From Rutpela maculata (Eukaryota; Arthropoda; Insecta; Coleoptera; Cerambycidae), in NCBI GenBank assembly GCA_936432065.2, contig OW386289.2:139364015-139428014 (forward strand): a stretch of 64,000 nucleotides of DNA, given 5' to 3'. Of the stretch, positions 24,421 to 35,472 are shown piece after piece. The translations under genes were made by a program, and so were the position numbers. How positions within the stretch are numbered: the stretch's first letter is position 1; every line of letters begins with the position of its first letter. The notes beneath the pieces are model-generated. The model saw only the letters and a list, made by a program, of their open reading frames with translations, was not told where the DNA came from and made no database searches.

Positions 24421-25560
24421 GAATGTGTAATAATTATATAAAAAGTTCAGTGAACAGGCGAAGAGTACGTTTTTAGCTTATTTTTTTTTAAATTGTCCAA
24501 CCTGCATATTTTTCATTAAGTGTATCAGGTTTCTTCATTGACAATAGTGGCAACCCCTAACAAATATTATTTTTAACCCTAAATAGCCTTTTAGATATGA
24601 TGCTAACAGACAAATATACAGCAGACTGTCGAAATTGAAAGACCTTAATTTTCGTAATCTACATAATCTGAGACATGAAGATCTGAAGAAATCTCGGAGA
24701 GTAATTTTTTCACGAAGTTCCTTCGGTAGGCGAGAAAAGTAATCGTCTGGAAAATATCATAAACCAAATTATTATATATAATCAAACAACTTTAAAGTAC
24801 TGTAAGTAATAGCGCACACTAGTCCAAGATGGCTCTCCACCTACTCTCTTGTAAGCAGCATAAGAGAGTTATGCTGTGCGCTGGCGCTCTGCAGTTAGTT
24901 TTGATCTTTTAAACTGAGTTTAAAGTAGATGTCGCTGAAAGTATTGAATCGAGAGTCGGCGACAAAGATCTTGATTTTTTGCTTTTTCTTTACACATGAA
25001 AATACTTGAAGAAATTCAAATTAAAAAAAATGAAAATTAATGGTGACAAATCTATGGGCAGAGAGCTACAACTTTAATGAAAGATCATCAAAAACGGATA
25101 AGTGAAGTCCGCTAAGTATATAGTTTTAAATGATTTTCCAGTATTAAACAAACATGCCAGAGCCTTAACTGAGTGAGAGTGCTTGTCAGGACCAAGCCCT
25201 GGTAAAGAAAATAAATTAAGTGAGCGTTAGTGAAAAATATCAACTACGAACGTTAGTGTTGTGTTTGCTTTAATAAAAAGAAAATGAGCCCTGCCTAATA
25301 TGTAGCACCGGTTATGGTCTCTTCTCTTTGCTGGGTATTTTGCGACTTTCTATAAATATATTTAAACATCTGTTGTTGAAAGAATCCTCTGCAGTAAAAG
25401 GATCACACAGCAGCTGGTTTTTAATACCTACTTCTATTGCAAAATATCTCACACCTAAAAATATATAAACTGAAACGAACATGTTAAATTATAATTTAAA
25501 AATTGAATTAAATTAAAGGCTGTTGAAGTTTCGGAACATATTATTTATTTGTTCTTCAAT
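24421..25560. other. Non-coding stretch
   Basis: AT-rich with no recognised ORF or repeat; one minor GC-richer patch at about 24830-24895 could belong to an unrecognised repeat. Confidence 0.35.
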
Positions 25561-25564
25561 CGTT

Positions 25565-26025
25565 CCAACAGTAGGTACTTTCGGTACGATTTTTTGTACC
25601 GAAAGTAGAGTATACTAGTACTAGCCCCGAAAGTAGCTAGTGCGGGTACTAGTACTGTAAAGTGACAGATCATCTAAACGTCAATGTCAATTTGCAGATT
25701 ATATTTTACTATGAATCACATTAATCACATTCGTACTCGACGCTAAACAGTCGTCTTGCTATGGTAACAAAATAATGACGCTTAAAACTGTCAGATAATA
25801 GTTATTTCAAAATGGACAGAGATGACGTACAATCAATATTAATATTTATAAATAGTCAAAGTATATCAATTTTCGGTTTCATTAAAGAGACGACTGAAAA
25901 AAAAATATTGTACGTAATACGCCCCGAAAGTGCTTTTACTGGATTCACAAGCTTCCAGGCCTCGCATACGGCTCGTCCTGGAATTTGCTTACTCGTCCAG
26001 TAAAATACCACTTTCGGAACTTGTT
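25565..26025. repeat. Hairpin-rich repeat with recurring CCGAAAGT motif
   Basis: TACTTTCGGTAC at 25576-25587 and GTACCGAAAGTA at 25596-25607 form a perfect 12-bp stem with an 8-nt loop. AGTACTAGCCC and GGGTACTAGTACT (25618-25656) form a second near-perfect stem. CCGAAAGTGCTTTTACTGGA (25924-25943) pairs with TCCAGTAAAATACCACTTTC (25996-26015), enclosing a nested CCAGG/CCTGG stem. The motif CCGAAAGT or its complement occurs five times within 450 bp. Confidence 0.5.
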
Positions 26026-26154
26026 ACGTAAATAACTATTTCTGTTGGCAAAATTTTCTTGTAAGCACGTCAATTGTGACAGTTTGTTGTCATGTTTGAT
26101 GTGCGTACAAGTGAAAGATTTTATAACGGAAGAAAAAGATAATATATTCCTAAA

Positions 26155-27760
26155 CATTAACATAATAATAATATTTATTTAGATAATTTTGTATAAATTT
26201 ACAAAGGATAATATCTATATATAGAAGTAGCATTTAAATTACAAGATAAATAAATAAATAAATATAGATTATACATAATAACTTAATCTATTAACATAAG
26301 GGACAAGTAGATGCAAAAGAACAATAATTTAATACAGACAATCGGTAATAAAAATTTAGTAAAAAAAGGACAAAGATTCAACATTTAAAGAATTTAAAGA
26401 AAAGAGTTAAAAGATCTTAAATCTATTCTTAGATAATCTCTATCATTTACTCTCAAGCACTTTTTAAACATTCTCTTAAAAATAAACACAGTTTTATTAT
26501 TCCTAATAGTAATGGGCAAATTATTATATAACCTTTGACCTAGATAAACAAGTGTCTTGTCCTTTTTTTGCTTAACTCATTTTGATAAGCTCATTTTCTT
26601 TTTGCCGATTAGAGTAGTTATGGCTTATAGACTGCAGGTAAGTTTTGTTTTTATAAAGATATATTAATATTATTTTGGCGTATATTTGTCTTAGATCCAA
26701 TATTTCAGACTCTCGGTATAATTGTTCTGTACAATACAAATTATTTTTGTTTAGCATTGTTTTTATAATCTTTTTTTGTAATATTTCTAATAGAATTAAA
26801 TTAGACTTTTTTATAAGTTGATTAAACCTACGTCGTTAAGCTATGGAATAACGCATGGTATGCTACCATTGCTGAGGTTAGACCAATTTTGATTCTAATT
26901 TGCCTTATAGCATATATTTTTTTGGATAGTTTGGTTGACAATATGTCAATATGTGAATGCCATGTTAACCGATTGTCAAGAGTTAAACCTAAAAATGTAA
27001 CACTTTCAGCAGCTGGTTTGGTTGAAAATACCACTGAATTTGTTTTGATTTGATTTATGCATAACTCATTTGCATTGCACCAGTCGAATGATTGTTTTAA
27101 TGCATCTAATTCATCCTTGATGGTTCCTCACTACTTTTTTTTATGTGTATGGCAACAGTTGTGTCACCAGCAAATAACACTGTAAAAAGTGATGAGGCTT
27201 CAGGTAAATCGTTTATGTATATTAAGAATAATAGTGGGCCTAATATACTGCCCTGTGGAACGCCATACTTTATAGGTAAAAGATTACTTAATTGACTTTT
27301 AGCAGTTACACATTGTTTTCTTCCAGATAGATAGGAAGATATCAATTGGACAGTTATTCCATGGAAGTCATAGAAAGCTAGTTTCTGCAGTAAGATTGGG
27401 CCAGATACACACTCAATAGCCTTACTGAGGTCTAAAAACTAAAAATTAGAGTTGATGATTTCATTTCTTATATAATTGACAAGTTGTAGAATGGCGTCAG
27501 ATGTGTTTTTTCCTTTCTGAAATCAAACTGGGAGCTGTTGAACAATTTATTGTCTCGAAAAATGTTTAATCCGTGTGGCAATAATTTTTTCTATTAATTT
27601 GGCTAATATGCCAGTAGAGCTATAGGCCTATAATTTGTAGTGTTATCAATGAATAGTTTGGATTTTGTGTTATAACATTTAAATCGATTGGGTATTTTGC
27701 GAAATATGGTGAGGAAATAGGAGAGAGTGCGGGATGTACGTAAGCGCAGCCCAGGGTATA
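26155..27760 (-). pseudogene. CR1-like non-LTR retrotransposon, copy A
   Basis: The minus frames give FDFRKGKNTSD-type sequence (about 27530), the KAFD block decayed to SKAIECV (about 27420), YLSGRKQCVTAKS, the PQG motif YGVPQGSILGPLLFLIYIND (about 27270-27210), and the catalytic FADD mutated to FAGD (about 27165). FLGLTLDNRLTWHSHI (26995) is the thumb region. Part of the region after SLTT (26830) seems deleted; SEILDLRQIYAKIIL (about 26700) is the C-terminal domain shared with copies B and C. The 3' tail is an ATAATAATAAT repeat at 26162. Inactive. Confidence 0.8.
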
Positions 27761-28139
27761 AGATAGTAGGGTATAATTTAAATTACTGTATGTATAACGC
27801 TGTAAGACTGTCGACTGCCAGACAGTTCATGTGGTGTATTTTCAAACAGTTTAATTAATCCTAGTGTACTCAAATACTGAGTGTGTTCTTTGTTTCGAGA
27901 TATGTAGTTTCCTCGACAATATCACTTTAGCACAACTTAAAGTGCCGTTAATAATTTAAGCTAAAGGGTATTAGTATTGTCTCGGTTCAAATGAAAAAAA
28001 CTAATTTAATGCTTCGCAATTTTTAGCATAGGTCTCAGCCATATTCAAGTCACGAGATATTTGCAAAAAATGGTATCGTTGCACCATTTTTTCAAAAAGG
28101 TGACACATCCATAAGTAGCGCGAGAAGTTTTACTACGTT

Positions 28140-29945
28140 CATAACGGACTTACTCCAGTCAAATTGTGTTTTTACGAGGAAAGTTGTGGGGTAGTTTTGA
28201 TTTCCTCCATTCTATATGTTTTTTGGGGTGCTGAATACGAATCCGAGGTTTGCTAACAAAATTTCGTGGCGCAACATTGAAAAAAATGCAAGAGAACCTA
28301 AAAAAAATCTCATTTTTTGGCGGCCTTTTGCTTATAACTCGAAAACTATCAACTTTTCGTAAATAACCTTTCTATTCGAAATAAAGGTACATAAAATTTT
28401 CTACAAATTTCATTATTTAGGTTTTTTTCTCCGACGAACCGTTCGAGCTCAAGCGCTAGTTGAAAATTGGTGTATTTCGGCTGTTTCCGCAAAAACCCAC
28501 TTTTTCCGCTCCGAAACTCTAATTTATTATTAAATTGTCTCTCAGCCTCCCAAAATGATTTAATAACTGCCCTCTCTCCATCTGCGCTATTAGAAAAATT
28601 TGATGATGCAAATATTGATTCACAGAAAGCTGTAGCTGATATCCTAATTTTCACAACAGCTCTTATGTTGGTCCCGTCAAATGAATATAGTAGTGGGGAA
28701 AGATATCGACCTTTTGGTGATTTTGAAAGATGTCTCAAACCCTCTACAATCCTCATCTTGACAAAACCCTATCAAACCATATGTTGTTCCTGCACGCGAT
28801 GAGTGGTTGTGACACCACTTCTGCTTTGTTTAATCAAGGAAAACTGAAATTTCTCAAAGTCCTGCAGAAGAACAATGACTTGCAACCAGTCATTGATGCT
28901 TTCAAAGACTCTCATGCACACCAGGACGAGATTGCCGAAGCAGGAAACGTGTTTCTCATGGCTCTGTATGGGAAAGGACATGAGATTAGCCTGAACGATT
29001 TGATATACAGGCAATACATATCTTCATCGTAGAAAAGAAAAACATTGTCTCACTACCCCCCACCGAAGCTGCTGCTGCACGACAACATTCAGAGAGCTTA
29101 TTTTCAGGTGCAGCAGTGGTTATCCAGTTAAACCACACTCGACGAGCAACAAAGAGACCCGAACGTGTGGGGGTGGAAAAAAAACAAGAAGTGGTTTCGT
29201 GCTAGTGCCAACCACTTTAAACCCTGCACCAGACTCAATACTTCGGCAAATTTCTTGTAAATGTAAAAAAGGCTTTCAACGCAATTGTGGATGCAGGAAG
29301 GCAGACCTCCATTGCTCCCCGACCTGTATATCGTGCGAAGGGCTGTGTGAAAACGTCGAGCCCCGGAAGACAGCATTGACATAGAAAAAGAAGAGACCGA
29401 AGAAAGAGACCGAGAAGAAACTGAAGAAAGACGCTTACACGATGCTGAAGGTATGTTTAATCTCACAATCTATCTCGTAATCATTCATCTCTCCTTGAGA
29501 TATGATCACAAGTTGTTGTTTTCTCACCACCTCGTTCATTTCCCAGAAGAGCCAGCCCCGACGCTGACGACAGAACAAAGTGGGTTTTTGCGGAGACAGA
29601 TAAAATACGCCAATTTACAACTAGCTCTTGAGCCTGAACAATTCGTCGGAGAAAAAAACCTAAATAGTGAAATTTGTAGAAAATTTTATGTTCTTTCATT
29701 TTGAATACAAAGGTTATTTACGAAAAGTTTGTAGTTTTCGAGTTATAAGCAAAAAACCGCAAAAAAATGAGATTCTCTATCTTTTTTGCATTGCGTCACG
29801 AACTTTTGTTAGCAATCCTCGGATTCAGCACAATAAAAAACATTAGAATCGAAGAAATCAAAACTACCCCACAACTTTCCGGCTAGGAGCCCTTTTGAGC
29901 ACAAATTGACTGCACTATTAATATGACGGTCCGTGTAGGAATCTT
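28140..29945 (+). mobile_element. Long-TIR element with PIN/CXC-type gene, copy 3
   Basis: Left arm about 28140-28512, right arm about 29575-29945. Inverted blocks include AAAGTTGTGGGGTAGTTTTG, CTTATAACTCGAAAACTA, CTTTTCGTAAATAACCTTT and TTTAGGTTTTTTTCTCCGAC, so the TIRs are about 370 bp and well conserved. ACGGAC occurs at the outer left and GTCCGT at the outer right. The arms are unlike those of copies 2, 4 and 5. Confidence 0.75.
28545..29384 (+). pseudogene. PIN-like plus CXC-like element protein, copy 3
   Basis: The PIN-like signature is split by a frameshift: AVADILIFTTALMLV (28629-28675), then in another frame VVGKDIDLLVILKDVSN (about 28690-28740). MLFLHAMSGCDTTSALFNQG follows at 28782, then QKNNDLQPVIDAFKD and GNVFLMALYGKGHEISL. 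WGW is recognisable at about 29169. The tail PAPDSILRQISCKCKKG and CGCRKADLHCSPTCISCEG (29224-29345) is CXC-like. The N-terminal third is absent because the left TIR reaches 28512. Several stops and frameshifts. Confidence 0.65.
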
Positions 29946-31823
29946 TTTTTGGATGTTTTCTTATTCAATTTATCGTTTCACGGTGCTGAAGCCACTTTTA
30001 ACCTTTAATAAACTTAATTTGAAAACAAAATGACGCAATTGGAAGCCTTATTTTAAATATTGGTAACTCGCTTTTAGAAACTTCACAATTTATTTGGGAA
30101 ATTAGAAATATAATTTAGGATTCAAAAAAATATGTATATAAAGGGAGACAAAAAGTTAGTTTGTGTGAGCCATGGGTAGAAATGAGTTAGATTCCTGCTG
30201 TCACTTGGAATAGTAGTAGCTTCCGGATTATTTAAAAAACAACAACTTCCCATTCACTAATTGGAATATTGTTTTATTTTGTGAAATATCGGAGTTTAGT
30301 TGTTCTATTGTGTCGAGAACTATTTCCTTTCCCACTTGTCCTGTCCTAATACTATTACAAATATATCAGGAACATCCGAACATCACAGCGACAACGGTGG
30401 TAAGTTTTCGACATATATAATTTCAATTTATTATTTTAGTAATTATTTAGCATTTGGAAATACTACAGTCCCTCTTGTTCATTAGAGCCCTGAGCTGGCC
30501 TAACCAAATGTGAAGAAGTCAAGCTATCGTTAGTGACAAAAATGTTCTAGCTTCATAAATCGACGTGATGATTATTAGGAAACACATTTATGAAATAAGC
30601 AATAATTTTTCCGTAACTTATTGATGTAAGATGAAAATATCATCGTTAATCCTTTAATTAAGGAAATGTCTACATTCTGTTATTCAATAGCAGCTATTCA
30701 AGTGCCATATTGGTATTCTAACTGCATATTGAGCAGCTGCGTTGAAAACAACTACGTCCATGACAGATAACTAATGTTTAAAAGTTCTTGTAATTTTCAG
30801 GTGTTATTGTACCGATCGTTAAAGAAAATGTTCTAGTATCAATTAGCATTCAATTCCATGCAATTTCCCTATCCTCGTTCAATTAAAACATAATAAATTG
30901 TAAACCGAACAACCCATTTTGAATAAAGATGACCCATATCGACACCAAAACGTCTCTGCTATCGTTTCGTTAAAACAACTACCGGCAAGACCGTCATTAT
31001 ACCAGCATAAGTCTTCCTGATCTTAATTTTTATGTTACAGGTACACATCTGAACTGAATTTTCTTTTTCACAAATAGTGACGGTTTCCTCATGTATTATG
31101 CAACATATACCGTTTTATACAGACGTTACTGCTATTAATTATTACTTATAAGTTATTTAAATGTTTTTACTTCGATTATGGTGGTAACTATTTGTGGTAT
31201 ATTTATATGTGGGAACTTTTAGTAGACAAACAAATTATTAAAAAATGTAAAAAATACATTTTGGGAAATAGGGAACAATTAAGTAAAGCATATTATGCTA
31301 TAGAGATATTTATACTCAAATCGAGAACTGAAAGATAACATATTCTATAGTTGCATTTTTTATTTTGTCATTGGTCTCTACTAAGCAATTTTCCATTTTT
31401 TTATTCTGACAGGTAGAGAATAATTTTATATTCCACCTCACAACTTTATTAGGGAGGATTTTCTATCACTAGTGGGATCTTTAATGATGAGATTGTATGA
31501 CTACTCAGAATATATTTCTTACACACACTAAAATCACGCCAGTGTTTTGATTGAATTTGTGACAGGTGTCATGTCATAAATAAAAGTTGGCAACCGGTAC
31601 GGATATTGCCTAGAGCAATTGATCATAATTCCTTTCACGTACATCTTACTAGGATTTTGCACTGAAACCTTTTGTTCATCATAAAATTCTGTACAAAAAA
31701 ATACTAAACATTTCTCGATACGTTTTACCTTCGATCAGTATATAACCAGCTAAACTGTATATTAAACACTTTTTAGTGGTTTCAAAAACATGTACACACA
31801 GAAATACACATAACAGGGAAATA
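29946..31823. other. Non-coding stretch
   Basis: AT-rich and without recognised ORFs. No repeat boundary or RNA gene found. Confidence 0.4.
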
Positions 31824-32240
31824 GGTATTTACTCTCATTTTCCATTAAAATTATTCAGATGGTGGTGGTGGATTAGGTGATCTCGACGACTTTTCGATGC
31901 CAGTTTTAACTTCATCTCTAAACTCTTCAACGCATCCAAGTTCCCCGAGAGCATAAGGTACGTCCATTTCTGCCTATCTAAAAAGATGGTTTCCTTTTTT
32001 GCGAGGGAACCTCTAATAAGTTCATTTGTACGGTATCAGGGACGAAAATTACAAACATTGTCGAGCTTCGTTAATGGAGGAAACGCAAAGTGAAAATCTG
32101 CGTACTATAAGAGCATCCTTGTCACCTTTTATTCTTAGATCACATTATCAAGAAGGAAATGGCGTCATGCTGATCAACAACACCCTAGTCTACCACCACC
32201 ATCTGAGTTTGGATGGGAAATAGGAGACAATGGTTATTTA
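31824..32240. repeat. Short inverted-repeat element (MITE-like)
   Basis: CAGATGGTGGTGGTGGATTAGG at 31857 pairs with CTAGTCTACCACCACCATCTGAG ending at 32209, with weaker pairing continuing outward (CATTTTCCATT against CTATTTCCCATC). Arms about 45 bp, interior about 300 bp. The ORF 32026-32223 is not recognised. Confidence 0.4.
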
Positions 32241-32389
32241 TTTAACTAAGCTGAAAAATAGTAGATTGATTACCGCGGCTGATAATACAGCCAAGGCAGT
32301 CAATCTATATTGCTGCTGAGTTGAACATATAATTATTTCGCCGATAGATTGTTTAAATATATTTTAAAATATTTAAATTATTACAATTC

Positions 32390-34440
32390 CCATATAATCC
32401 ACTGCATTTATTGAAAGATGAGTCGCATCTTCAGACCAATTCATACAAAAGCAAATGTTGGTTTTCCAGGTAGGTTCTGGTGTCCTTAATAAGCTCGTAA
32501 ATGGCTAAAATCGTGCTCGGAAACGAATTTTTCGAGATATCTCGATTTTCATTGCCTCTGCGACAAAAATACATTAGGCCAAAAAGAAAGGTATGGAAAT
32601 TTTCTATAAAAAAGATACAAGATCTTTTTTCGCATACGCAATAGTTTTCTTGAAAAATTCCAGTAAGTCATACCTAAAATCAAAAAATTTATTTGTGGCA
32701 ATTCTTATTGCACGGAGGGTTAAAACATAAAAAAAATCCTGGTTGGCTGTACCCTTGATACAGCCGTAAGTTTTACGTGGATACGTCTATGCATAAGAGG
32801 ATATTCGGGTAATCATTTTGGCTCGAACTCTATTATTGTTTTTCATGGTTATGAAAATATTAGCAACAGTGTGAAAGCTATGGAGCAGCTTCGCCGGTCC
32901 TCAAAAGCTTCGTCTGTTGACATTTACTTTGATGAGCAGATGGTTGCAACTGTAAGCCAAGATAAGCTCCTTTCCATTAATAAAAATGAAACCAGATTGA
33001 TTTCGATGTTGACAGAAAAGTTTGAGGCAAATAATTATATTGTTAGACATGCTGAAGATGATGCTGACATTTTGATAGTCGAAACAGCGCTGGAGAAATC
33101 ATGTAAAAATACTACGGTTGTGGTTGTGGAAGATATGGATCTTCTTATAATTTTAACTACTCGTACACTTATTAATAAAGAAATGTTTCTCCTCAAACCA
33201 GGCAGGGGGAAGGTCCAACGAAAAATTTATTCTTCACGAAGCTTTGATCACCATAAAGATATTCGAGATCACATATTGTTTCTGCACGCATTCTCTGGGT
33301 GTGACACTACATCTGCTCTGTTTAATAAAGGCAAGACTGCAGTTTTGAAAGTGAAGAAAAAACGGCAGGACTTGAAACTTGTAGCTGAAGTTTTCAGCAA
33401 GACTGACATAGTTACTTCGAATGGGATAAAATTTTTCCTCGCAATCTATAACGCTCCAGTTAAAGAAGTTTCCATCGATAACTATCGGTATTCTTGCTTT
33501 ATTAAAGCTGTGAGCAAAAACAAACCAGTGAAATTGAATTCATTACCAGCCACTCATGACGCAGCTCGACGCAGCTCGACGCAGCTCAACAGCATCTATT
33601 TCGTCTTTATTTTCAAGTACAGAAATGATTGGGTAATGTATTGAATCCTAAAGAGTGGGGATGGATGTTGAAATATACCATATTGTGGCCAAAAACAACA
33701 TTCCAACTTCCTGCGCCTGATTGCCTTCTGAAGATGATTTTCTGCAACTGTACGAAAGGTTGTGGACCGTTGTGTGGCTGTCGGAGGTTGGGACTTAATT
33801 GCTCATCAGTTTGCGGCAACTGCCATGGAAAATCTTGGTTGAATGCTGAACCGATTGAAAACTCGTCAGAAATAGAAGCCGTCACTGAAGCAGTGACTGA
33901 AAGTTCTCAGATTGACTCGGATTTCCTCGAACGAATCGATGAATTTATAGAAGGAGAAAACGGACAAGAAGGACATTATTAATTTGACAACATTTTAATA
34001 AGTATGACAGTCGTGGATTAGGCCTACCGGGGAAACCACATAAAAAAAGGGGCCAAGTACTCAACCTCAAGGGTGGTGTGGAAGAGAGTACTTAAATTAT
34101 CCATAATATCCCAAGTTCAAATTCAATGCAAGATTTTCAAGAAAACTATTGCGTATACGAAAAAAAGACCCTCTATCTTTTTTATAGAGAATTTCCATAG
34201 CTTTTTTTTTTTGGCTTAATGTATTTTTGTCATAGAGGCAATGAAAATCGAGATATCCCGAAAAATTCGTTTCCGAGCACGATTTTAGCCCTTTACAGCG
34301 TTGCCAAATTTTATCCTTACACTCCCACTTCGGGGACTTTTGAGATCTTATTAAGGACACCCGAACCTACCTGGAAAACCAACATTTGCTTTTGTATGAA
34401 TTGGTCTGAAGAAAAATTCTAAATGCAGCGGAGTAATTAT
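32390..34440 (+). mobile_element. Long-TIR element with PIN/CXC-type gene, copy 4
   Basis: Left arm about 32400-32690, right arm about 34110-34435. Matching blocks include CTTCAGACCAATTCATACAA, AAATGTTGGTTTTCCAGGTA, ATCGTGCTCGGAAACGAATT and CGCATACGCAATAGTTTTCT. Ends lie near ACTGCATTTA on both sides, but the target duplication was not resolved. It encloses the best preserved gene of the group. Confidence 0.75.
32765..33985 (+). pseudogene. PIN-like plus CXC-like element protein, copy 4 (best preserved)
   Basis: The frame is open from about 32765 and includes SIIVFHGYENISNSVKAMEQ, then SVDIYFDEQMVATVS and NETRLISMLTEKFEANNY. The acidic pair follows: HAEDDADILIVETALEKS (about 33046-33100) and TTVVVVEDMDLLIILTTR (about 33110-33165). 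E-D-M-D-L-L closely resembles the second acidic motif of FEN1-type nucleases. ILFLHAFSGCDTTSALFNKG is at 33274. A CGACGCAGCT unit is repeated three times at about 33558-33590 and shifts the frame. After it QVQK-stop-LGNVLNPKEWGW is readable. The tail LLKMIFCNCTKGCGPLCGCR and GLNCSSVCGNC is CXC-like, ending in an acidic stretch at 33982. Confidence 0.7.
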
Positions 34441-34609
34441 CTCTTTAATTTTGTTGTGATAAATTCAATCAAATTCATAAAAATCGCAGTTGTTGCGTGT
34501 TGACATATGTCAATAGTCAGTTCAGTCAAATCAGTTAATTATCTGATATTCTGATATCTATAGTGAACACGCGGTGTGCCGTGTGCTGAGGACTGACAAG
34601 GTGGTGTAG

Positions 34610-35425
34610 CCACTGGCTGTAGGTGTAGCGAAGTTTTCTGATTTCAGATTTGCAGTTGACACTGCCTTAGTTGCAGCAAGCGAGGATAAGCTCATACACC
34701 TATTGGATAAGTTTCGCATTATAAGCTCCGAGTACGGTTTAAGTGTAAACTACAACAAAACAAAAATTATGATTATGGACCGAACGAATGAAACCCACCC
34801 AGACACACTAAGCATAGGAGATTGTGAGGTAGAAAACAAGGTAGTCTACCTTGGAGTAGTTGTGGTTAACATTGGCAATTGTGAATATAAAATTTGATAA
34901 AGGATACAAATGCGAGATCTCCAACCTGCCAGTTGAACAAAATTTAGGATGACAGAAATATCCGAACCGCACAAAGATCATACTTGTTAACGCCCTAATT
35001 TCATTCATCTTTCTTTACGCCTCTGAGATATGGATCATTTAGGGAGGCAGACAGACGACACGTATCGATGCTTTCGAAGTGTGTGTCTGCAGACGTTTGT
35101 TACGAATTTCATTAAAGTGACTCGCCAGCTTCATATTCTCCCGAATCCTCTCATTTTTGGTCAAATCAATCGGAGAGAGGACAATATAGAACTTTTGATA
35201 GATCAGAGAAAACCAGATGGCAAGGTGCGAAGAGGACGCACTCCTAAACTTTGGGCTGATATCACCAAAGAGTTGTGGGTAAATAGTTTTGAGGGGGTCG
35301 TGGGCCCAACCGGTAACCGCGACAGATAGCGGGATACTGTCAGACGGGCCATTCAGCAAAGAGAGACCAACCAAAATAATTCAGGAATCACGAAATGTCT
35401 GCCAAGACGTTGTGAATAAGAGAAG
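34610..35425 (+). pseudogene. RTE-like non-LTR retrotransposon, 3' half
   Basis: FAVDTALVAASEDKLIHLLD (from about 34649) is the YADDT catalytic block with the first Asp changed to Val. VNYNKTKIMIMDR and NKVVYLGVVVVNIG follow (34747-34880). After frameshifts come READRRHVSML-type sequence (about 35037), RRGRTPKLWADITKELW and GNRDR (35230-35325). The 3' non-coding tail GGAATCACGAAATGTCTGCC and GAATAAGAGAAGAA is shared with the fragment at 11130-11290. Inactive. Confidence 0.7.
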
Positions 35426-35472
35426 AATTTAAATATTAGTTATTTCAATTTTGTTTTAAGACTCATTAGTAC

